Shown here in pieces: positions 40,953 to 46,564 of a DNA stretch of 46,564 nt. Source of the stretch: Scleroderma bovista (taxonomy: Eukaryota > Basidiomycota > Agaricomycetes > Boletales > Sclerodermataceae); contig JAYMGJ010000400.1 of NCBI GenBank assembly GCA_037178675.1, positions 1 through 46,564 of the forward strand. The letters run 5' to 3'. A model generated the notes under the pieces. That model had not been told where the DNA came from and searched no databases. It was given only the letters and a program-made list of their open reading frames with translations. The stretch's first letter is position 1; every line of letters begins with the position of its first letter. A program made the translations under genes and the position numbers.

Positions 40953-42579
40953 ATGTCACTGTCTTCTGTTATGAACCTTAGACAGCTCGTAGCTGAGGTT
41001 CTTCATGAGTTGCCATTTGTTTTTGCCGTGATATCTCTTACAATATATTCTTTGTTTGTGTTTTGGTTTGAACGCTGGAGGTACAACTACATAGCCGCAC
41101 TTTTCGTGTGTTATGCAGTTTGTCTCCTTGTTACCTCGCAGCCACGTCCTGTTCCTCCCCCCATTAATAATACCAATAATATTGTCCCCTTGAACATCAA
41201 TGGTATTCCCTTGGATAACCCTTTTGAAAATGACAATAATGAGGCAGTCGTCATTGATACAACGCCACCTCCTTCTATCCATCAAACGGTGGACTTCTAC
41301 TGGAGAGAAGCTGTGCGGAATTACCACATGTATCAACCAAGGATGCACCACCGAGCCGATGAGCTCAGTGGAAATATGGGGCATATTAGATGGCCTTTGC
41401 CGCTTAATATGGAGGAACAACTTGCCCTTATTAACCATGATAGATTTTATGGTTATATTGATAGTCACATCTCTGTTCCTGACCCTCGGTGGGCATTGCC
41501 CTACCAATTCTGCGTCTTGTTTAGGCATTGACAATCTGTTATCATCGAGTCTCTTCCATATGATGAAGAGATATTCATTGATAATGTTACAGATGCTGAT
41601 TACCTTCGAACAGACATCAGACTCTGACTCAAGGAATTTGCAAGGGAGCAGGCCCAGGCTGATCTCCAGGCAGAACTCATCTCGAGAGAGCTCGCCCATT
41701 TATGTTCCCGCGCCTCTACCCAGGAGCGAGAGCGAGCTTTGGATGCAGGAAAGGGGAAGAAGGGAACAAGGAAGGAGGATCGTTAGGATTGGAAATTGTC
41801 GAGTGGTACAACCGCAACGAGGACCCACTCCACCTCCATCCTATGCTGCTGATCGTTGGCAGGCTCTTCGTGAGCGCTGGCAAATGCGGCCCGATATGAT
41901 TGCTGAGGGAGAGGTTGCCGCTGACATTCAACCTGATCTGGAAGAAAATTGTCCGCCCTCTACCGGAGGGGTCTGGACTCAATATGTGCAGGGAGTCTCT
42001 GAGGAGTACTATACTGAGCTTAGGCCCAGTGTAGGTCGTGCCATGCATCTAGATAGCCATCCCTCTGAAGAGTTTGGCGGTCGGGTGCTGCAGGGAGTTG
42101 TTCTGGCTTTCCAGAGACGTCTCGTCAATACTCCTTACCCTATTAGGGTAAACCCACACAGTGAACCAGAGAACGGTCAGGTCAGAGGCAGGATTTGTGA
42201 GGAACTCGCTATCGTATACCCAGAGAACCCGATAGTCCATTGGGCTTTCCATGGGTCCTATTCGCTTCCCTCTGCTAAGCTTCATGCTCATTCAACGCCA
42301 CACGCCCGAGCTAACTTCATGGGAGTAGACTATCCGTTGCTCCACTATGAAGATCCTGCTCTTGCGACTGTCCCAGCCTTCTGGATTGATCCTGCCCCAG
42401 AGATCTACCAGCCAGCCAGTCGTTGGCGGCATCCTCTCTACTCTGAGCAGTGATTTTCTGGAGCTATCCCGACTCTTCGGGACTGGCATGATTGGCTCAA
42501 AGTCAACTTCAGGTACACCTGGAAGCAGAGAGCGTGCCAAGCGCAGTACTCGATACCCATGTGCATGGAGCGACCCGGT
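40953..42579 (+). pseudogene. Broken reading frame of unknown family inside LTR family 1
   Basis: Opens MSLSSVMNLRQLV at 40953 with a strongly hydrophobic N-terminus (two possible membrane helices, about residues 20-60), followed by a Pro/Asn-rich linker and a WREAVRNYHMYQPR segment. The frame stops at 41531; coding-like sequence continues in a second frame (LPYDEEIFIDNVTDADYL, then an ALDAGKGKKG-type charged stretch), then in a third to 42453 (RWQALRERWQMRPDM, YPENPIVHWAFHGSY), and DWHDWLKVNFRYTWKQR in yet another up to the LTR at 42580. So at least three frameshifts and two stops. I do not recognise the protein: no reverse transcriptase, integrase or zinc knuckle. It could be a gene carried by a non-autonomous LTR element or a decayed gag. 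Confidence 0.5.
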
Positions 42580-43082
42580 TGTAGCAACAAAACTGGGGCG
42601 ACAGCAACGTAGGGACGCAAGCGTACCTTGGATAGCTAGTAGCGAGGTCTTGAAGTTGAGTTTATAGAGAGTAGCAAGTACGAGTGAGAACAGTTGGACT
42701 GTATTGAACTGTAGTGTAAACACCGAGTTCGTTCGTTATTCTACATGGGATTCCTACAGGGTATATATACCTGTGGTACATGGTCTGTGCGTAGATAAGT
42801 ATTATTCTCGCCTATTTCACCATATTCCCTTATGTAGTAAGTGCACTTTCCATATATGTAGTTATCTGGAAATGTGCCAGTAACGTGCATCAACATGCGT
42901 TTAACATGTGTTGTGCTTCTTGTAGTTCCGGTCTCTTTGTGGAGCCGGTCATGTGATTCACCAGTAATCCGGTTAACACTACTCCATGTCACATGTAACT
43001 GTGATCTCTGGAAATCTCCAAGATTAGATAAGATAAGATAAGATGAGATTGTACTCCATCTAATCATGCTTTCTTGTCGACA
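42580..43082 (-). mobile_element. LTR of copia family 1, right copy (minus orientation)
   Basis: 503 bp, reverse-complement match of 40407-40900. Read on the minus strand it begins TGTCGACAAG and ends TTGCTACA; the next bases, ACCGGGTCGC, are not a primer-binding site. It sits at the junction between the unknown frame on its left and the copia gag relic on its right. A (AGATA)n-like run lies near its outer end. Flanking 5-mers do not form a target duplication. Confidence 0.8.
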
Positions 43083-44378
43083 CCATTCGCGCTGCCTGCA
43101 TGCCAACTCGTGCTTCCAAGGTGCATGCGCAGTATACCACCGCCGTCTGGGCTCTCCAACACGACTGACACGATTTCGAGTGTCTCCATCTCGTTCAAGA
43201 CATCTGCAGGCTCGACTCCATGGCCTGGATTGCCGTGCGCCATGCATAATTGCTGGCAGTATTCGGCTGCTTCGTCAACACTCTCTCGCCCACTCGTACC
43301 TCCCTCGCAGCCCTCCGACTCAACTCCTGGGGTGTCCTTGGCCACTCTCGACTCGCTTGGACTAACCACACGCTCAATAGCTGCGTTCGACGCATTCGCG
43401 TCGCCATTCCAGTTGCTCGCCTCGCCGCTCGCACATCCTGTCCACTCCCCCTCGAGCGGCAGTTCGTGTGCATTAGGTACGTCTGCATTCGCGTTTCCGT
43501 TGCGCTGACAGTTTTCTTCGCAGTAAAATTCTGTTTGTTGGGGTCACAACTGGCCATCGCGCTCCATTTCGTTGCCTTCGTCGAGTCTATGGACTCTCTC
43601 CGCCAGTTCTCCGCCCAGCGCAGCCTTTCCCTTGACGTTCGCATCCAATTTGCGTGGTTTGGTCGTTCCAACCATCCCGATTGTGCATCCTGCCGTCACA
43701 ATGCTTTCCGCCGCCTCCTGCTTGCACTTGTCTGGCTTGCCCTCAGTTGGCAGCCTCGGTGTCAGCGGCAGTGAGTCTTGCGGCTTGTTTTGTGTTTCGT
43801 GCGGCACACTTTCGAGTACGACAAGTGTCGTCTCTGCGCTATTGGCACTACTGCCCATCGCTGAAGCCTCAGTTGAGCTCGTGTGTGGGTCTTTGGTGCA
43901 TCTGACATTTCCGTCGTCGACGTCTTCAGTGCCTCGAGTGAGGGCTTTCATAGGTGGGTCTTCCCGTTCTGTGCCAATGGCTGCATTCTTGCTCATAGGA
44001 CTTTTTGTTGATGGATAATGTTTGGTTTCGTTTGCGCAGGTCATGAGTTTCTTTGCGTGCACAGTTGTGGAAATAGAATGCGAGGTACCAGAAAACTTCT
44101 CGTGCATTCTCCAAGAGTCAGATACGAAATTGGAATAGAGGTGGGAGTGTGATATAGAGTAGCATACGAGCCACCCTGTTCCTATGATCCCAGTCTTTGC
44201 TTCCATCGTCCGATTCCAAGCCAGCTACAATGCTCAGTAAGTTTTTGGTGGCTGCAACCTTGAGATATTTTGTGTGGTAAATTTTCCAATTTTGTCTGTC
44301 TTCTTCAAGCTTGGGAATTTTGACCATTTCACTTGTTTTTCCAGTAAGTTCCTTTTCTCCTGGTTTTCCTTTCCTCAT
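43083..44378 (-). pseudogene. Ty1/copia gag relic
   Basis: Starts MRKGKPGEKELTG at 44378, shortly after the LTR and primer site at 44396-44687. Its first 85 residues carry the copia-gag-like MVKIPKLEEDRQNWKIYHTK and the WDHRNRVARMLL region. The frame shifts near 44120-44150 into a long Ser/Thr/Lys-rich stretch (to about 43544), shifts again, and is still coding-like (TYLMHTNCRSRG, LNEMETLEIVSVVLE) until it is cut by the family-1 LTR at 43082. No protease, integrase or RT follows, so the element is truncated. Confidence 0.68.
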
Positions 44379-44395
44379 GGCTAGGCAGAGCCAGA

Positions 44396-44405
44396 GGTCA
44401 TAACC
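44396..44405 (-). other. Primer-binding site of copia family 2
   Basis: On the minus strand GGTTATGACC directly follows the LTR. It matches the half-tRNA-iMet site of family 1 for its first eight bases, supporting the same priming mode. Confidence 0.6.
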
Positions 44406-44687
44406 TATAGAAAGGTGGTGGTCTGCACAGGGAAGGTCTAGCCTGTAGAAGGGTGAAGGAGAGGAGAGCTGTAGGTAACCTCAGTAGTCTGGCAAGCTAC
44501 TATTATATTAGTATATACCTGTAGGTAACTACAAGGTATTAGTAGGTATGTGTGGTTAGTAGGAATGTACTCACCCTCAGTAGTCTGGCAAGCTACTGAG
44601 GGAACTATAGTAATAGAAACTACTGTAGTGCGATGTATGCTTATGTAAGTATATAAACAAACCATAACAGTCTGTTTATCTCCAACA
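44406..44687 (-). mobile_element. 5' LTR of copia family 2
   Basis: 282 bp on the minus strand, from TGTTGGAGATAAACAG to CTTTCTATA; the boundary is fixed by the solo LTR at 40123-40307. It contains an internal duplication: CAGTAGTCTGGCAAGCTACT occurs twice about 95 bp apart. A TTTATATACTTAC motif may be its promoter. The partner 3' LTR is not found. Confidence 0.8.
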
Positions 44688-44990
44688 AGGGACACCCACA
44701 AACATGTTTTTGCCATGAGCCATCTGTCTCAGACCAGATGACAGGTGAGGGGATCCCAAGGCTTGTGGGTTGCGGGAGTGCAGATGTAATTGGGGGAGGG
44801 GTGGTCTGTGAACAAAGAATGGGGTGCTGGTTGTGCTGTTAGATGAGGTTGGAGCAGCTACAGATGGGGGTGAGGACCCAGTTGCACCTCCATCCTTCAT
44901 GAGATGGCTGAACAGGTTATTGCATCGCTTCTCTGCAGAAGCTGCTGGTGCAGGTGGAGCAGGTGGGGGAGGGGGAGGAGTTGATCACAC
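44688..44990. other. Gap between copia LTR and Pro-rich frame
   Basis: No supported gene. A minus-strand Ser/Pro-rich frame at 44676-44900 runs into the LTR and is probably chance or a relic. Confidence 0.4.
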
Positions 44991-45542
44991 TCACTCCTGC
45001 ACCTCTTCCTCAGTGGCCAGCACAGGTGGGGCAGATGCAACTACAGGCACAGAGGGCATAGGGGTGATGGATGGCACAGGGGGTAGAGACAATGGGGGGC
45101 ATGGGGGGCATGGGAATAACAGGTGGTACATGTACAGAAAGTACAGGTGGGGTAGGGGTACTGGTGAGCTCTCCGCTGTCAACACAGGACTTGCAGCAGG
45201 ACACTTACTAGCAGTCAAGAACTGGTTCCAGTGTTGCTGATACGACTCTTTAGTGTGTCCTGTCTCTTCTTCCTCTTCCTCAAGACTATGCAAAAGGGCA
45301 TCTTCACGTTTCTTGCAAAGTGCTGTGATGCATGCATGGATGGCTGCCTCCTTGGTGTCTTCTTCTGGCTTAGTTGGGATTGGGGCTGGGGCTGGGGAAG
45401 GCATGGGCACTGGTGCAGGTGTGAGAATGGGGGCTGGGACTGGTGCTGGAGCAGGTGTGAGTGTGGGTGCAGCAGGTCCAGACTGGCATGGAGCACTGCC
45501 CTTTCTCAGTAGTGGTGGTGGTGCAGGCACAGCCTTTGCCAA
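44991..45542 (-). CDS. Hypothetical Pro-rich protein beside the Harbinger transposase
   Basis: 183 residues. The N-terminal 60 are Pro/Ala-rich repeats (TPAPAPVPAP-type), the middle is a charged helix (KEAAIHACITALCKKRED, HSLEEEEEETGHTKESYQQHW), and the C-terminus is again Pro-rich. The low-complexity parts could arise by chance in GC-skewed DNA, but the charged middle block looks coding. It is divergent from the transposase frame, the place where a second ORF of a PIF/Harbinger element can lie, though I see no Myb/SANT-like motif. Confidence 0.4.
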   Translation of the reverse strand: MAKAVPAPPPLLRKGSAPCQSGPAAPTLTPAPAPVPAPILTPAPVPMPSPAPAPIPTKPEEDTKEAAIHACITALCKKREDALLHSLEEEEEETGHTKESYQQHWNQFLTASKCPAASPVLTAESSPVPLPHLYFLYMYHLLFPCPPCPPLSLPPVPSITPMPSVPVVASAPPVLATEEEVQE

Positions 45543-45598
45543 AGGTGCAGTGGGTGTGGGGTTGGTAGTACAGGCCCAGGCGATTTTTAGATCACATC

Positions 45599-46564
45599 AG
45601 TGATCATCCTATTTTTCAAAGCAGGTCAAACAACCTACAGCTCCTGGTTGCTGTGCAACTTGCAATATTTCTCAATCACGCTGGCCACTATGGGAATGCA
45701 ATTTCACCTGAAGACATTGGACAGTGGGCAGGTGTCAGCATGGGTTTGGTAATCAACTGCACACACTGGGTCATGGTTGCAATCCTTGATCAGCATGATG
45801 AGTTTATTGGTATCCCTTGCACAGCTTCTGAAGATGCAGAGGAGGCGAGGAAGTTTGTTGAAGAGTGCACTTGCCATGGATGGCAGGGTGGAATTTTTGC
45901 AGCAGATGGAACAACTATTAACCTGCACGAGAAGCCGTCAATATATGGTGAAACCTTTTATGATTGGAAATCGAGGTACTCCCTTAATTGCCAGGTGTGT
46001 TATACCTGTTCCTACATCTCTGTAAATTCATGTGGCACAGTTGGTTGTTATGCCACATAATTTGCTCATTGTTGATTATGGCCTTGGCCATCCTGGAAGC
46101 GTCCACGACGCATATGCATTTCAGGGGACATACCTGGCGAGGAATCCTGGGCATATGATCCTCCAGGATCATTGGATATGGGCAGATAGCACATACCCAT
46201 CTCACACATGGTGTGTTGTCCCTTCAAAACACCATGGACCGCTCGCCTGTCACGAGCTCAGAACTTGTACAACAAGTACTTATCGCGGGTGCGTACAGGC
46301 TGGTTGACATCGGATGGGCCTCCTTTTGATCAGTGCTGAACTAGGTCCGAGTCTGTGTGGAACATGCTTTTGCAGCCCTGAAAGGCCGGTTCCAGTCTCT
46401 CCGTGAGCTTCGTCTACAGATACGCACAGAACGTGACTTACAGATTGTGGTATACTGGGTGGAGTGTTGTCTCATCCTCCACAACATGATCATTCGTTTT
46501 GAGAGCACGCTTGGAGTAGAATCAACCGCTGGCTGGGCAATGGATGAGGGGAGGGAACCGGATC
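45599..46564 (+). CDS. PIF/Harbinger-type DDE transposase, partial, one frameshift
   Basis: Coding blocks 45599-45994, 46041-46288 and 46345 to the window end, with introns of 46 and 56 nt (GTGTGT/GGCACAG and GTGCGT/GAACTAG). Landmarks: VAVQLAIFLNHAGHYGNA, GQWAGVS, the first Asp in FAADGTTINLHEKP, the second in LIVDYGLGHPGSVHDAYAF, and the Glu block VCVEHAFAALKGRFQSLRE followed by CCLILHNMIIRFE. This is the DDE_Tnp_4 arrangement, a nuclear cut-and-paste enzyme. One base is missing near 46219, after TWCVV: downstream codons PFKTP and RAQNLYNKYLSR are in the next frame. Apart from that the visible part is sound, so the copy may be young. The 3' end and terminal inverted repeats are outside the window; the 5' start is not fixed. 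Confidence 0.8.

Noticed and set aside
40956..41699. 247-codon minus-strand frame opposite the unknown LTR-internal frame
   Set aside because: The plus-strand readings have more protein-like composition and start just after the LTR and primer site; the minus frame has no recognisable motif.
40407..43082. DNA transposon with 500-bp terminal inverted repeats
   Set aside because: The repeats begin TGT and end ACA, contain promoter-like motifs, and one is followed by a tRNA primer site, all features of LTRs.
43074..43774. Overlapping plus-strand frames of 144-174 codons
   Set aside because: They are antisense to the copia gag relic, which is anchored by its LTR, primer site and gag-like motif.
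40123..44687. One complete copia element bounded by the two family-2 LTRs
   Set aside because: The left LTR has its own TTGTA duplication on both sides, so it is an independent solo LTR; the flank of the right LTR (AGGGA) does not match.
1..46564. tRNA, rRNA or CRISPR features
   Set aside because: I looked for tRNA-like T-loop and anticodon motifs, rRNA blocks and regularly spaced repeats and found none I could support; the only direct-repeat structures belong to the retroelement, the gene array and microsatellites.

Overview
The window looks like nuclear DNA of a filamentous basidiomycete, probably an Agaricomycete (my inference). The genes carry many small introns (45-75 nt is typical) with GTRNGT donors and CTRAY-like branch points. 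The gene families (HSF, HET-domain, DUF4419, a Rab2/Rab4-like GTPase, F1-epsilon) and the mobile elements (tyrosine-recombinase retrotransposon, copia LTR elements, PIF/Harbinger) fit a mushroom-type fungus. All calls come from reading the sequence; no database search was run.

Layout. 0.6-5.4 kb: a secreted protein gene, a doubtful small spliced gene on the minus strand, and a heat-shock transcription factor (HSF). 6.0-11.55 kb: a structurally complete DIRS-superfamily (Ngaro/PAT-like) retrotransposon on the minus strand, with gag-like, zinc-knuckle, RT-RNase H and tyrosine-recombinase ORFs and split direct repeats that let its ends be read to the base. 13.0-13.9 kb: the 3' part of a single-pass membrane protein gene. 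16.4-30.5 kb: a tandemly duplicated array whose unit is a minus-strand DUF4419 gene facing a plus-strand HET-domain gene across a shared 5' region. There are four DUF4419 copies (one broken, three open) and three HET copies (one truncated relic, one with a single nonsense codon, one intact). One unit has no HET gene. A dispersed repeat that carries pieces resembling the HSF gene sits beside the first two units. 33.9-39.4 kb: housekeeping genes (eIF4A, a dual-specificity phosphatase, a Rab GTPase, and mitochondrial F1-epsilon divergent from the Rab). 40.1-46.6 kb: transposon debris, comprising a solo LTR with its target-site duplication, two inverted copies of another copia-type LTR around an unidentified broken reading frame, a copia gag relic with its own LTR and primer site, and a PIF/Harbinger transposase running off the right edge.

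How it fits together. The most interesting region is the HET/DUF4419 array. HET proteins are known in fungi as cell-death effectors of non-self recognition; DUF4419 has no assigned function. Repeated head-to-head pairing, sequence exchange between copies and preferential loss of the HET partner suggest a fast-evolving two-gene recognition module. This is inference: the sequence shows the arrangement and the lesions, not the function.
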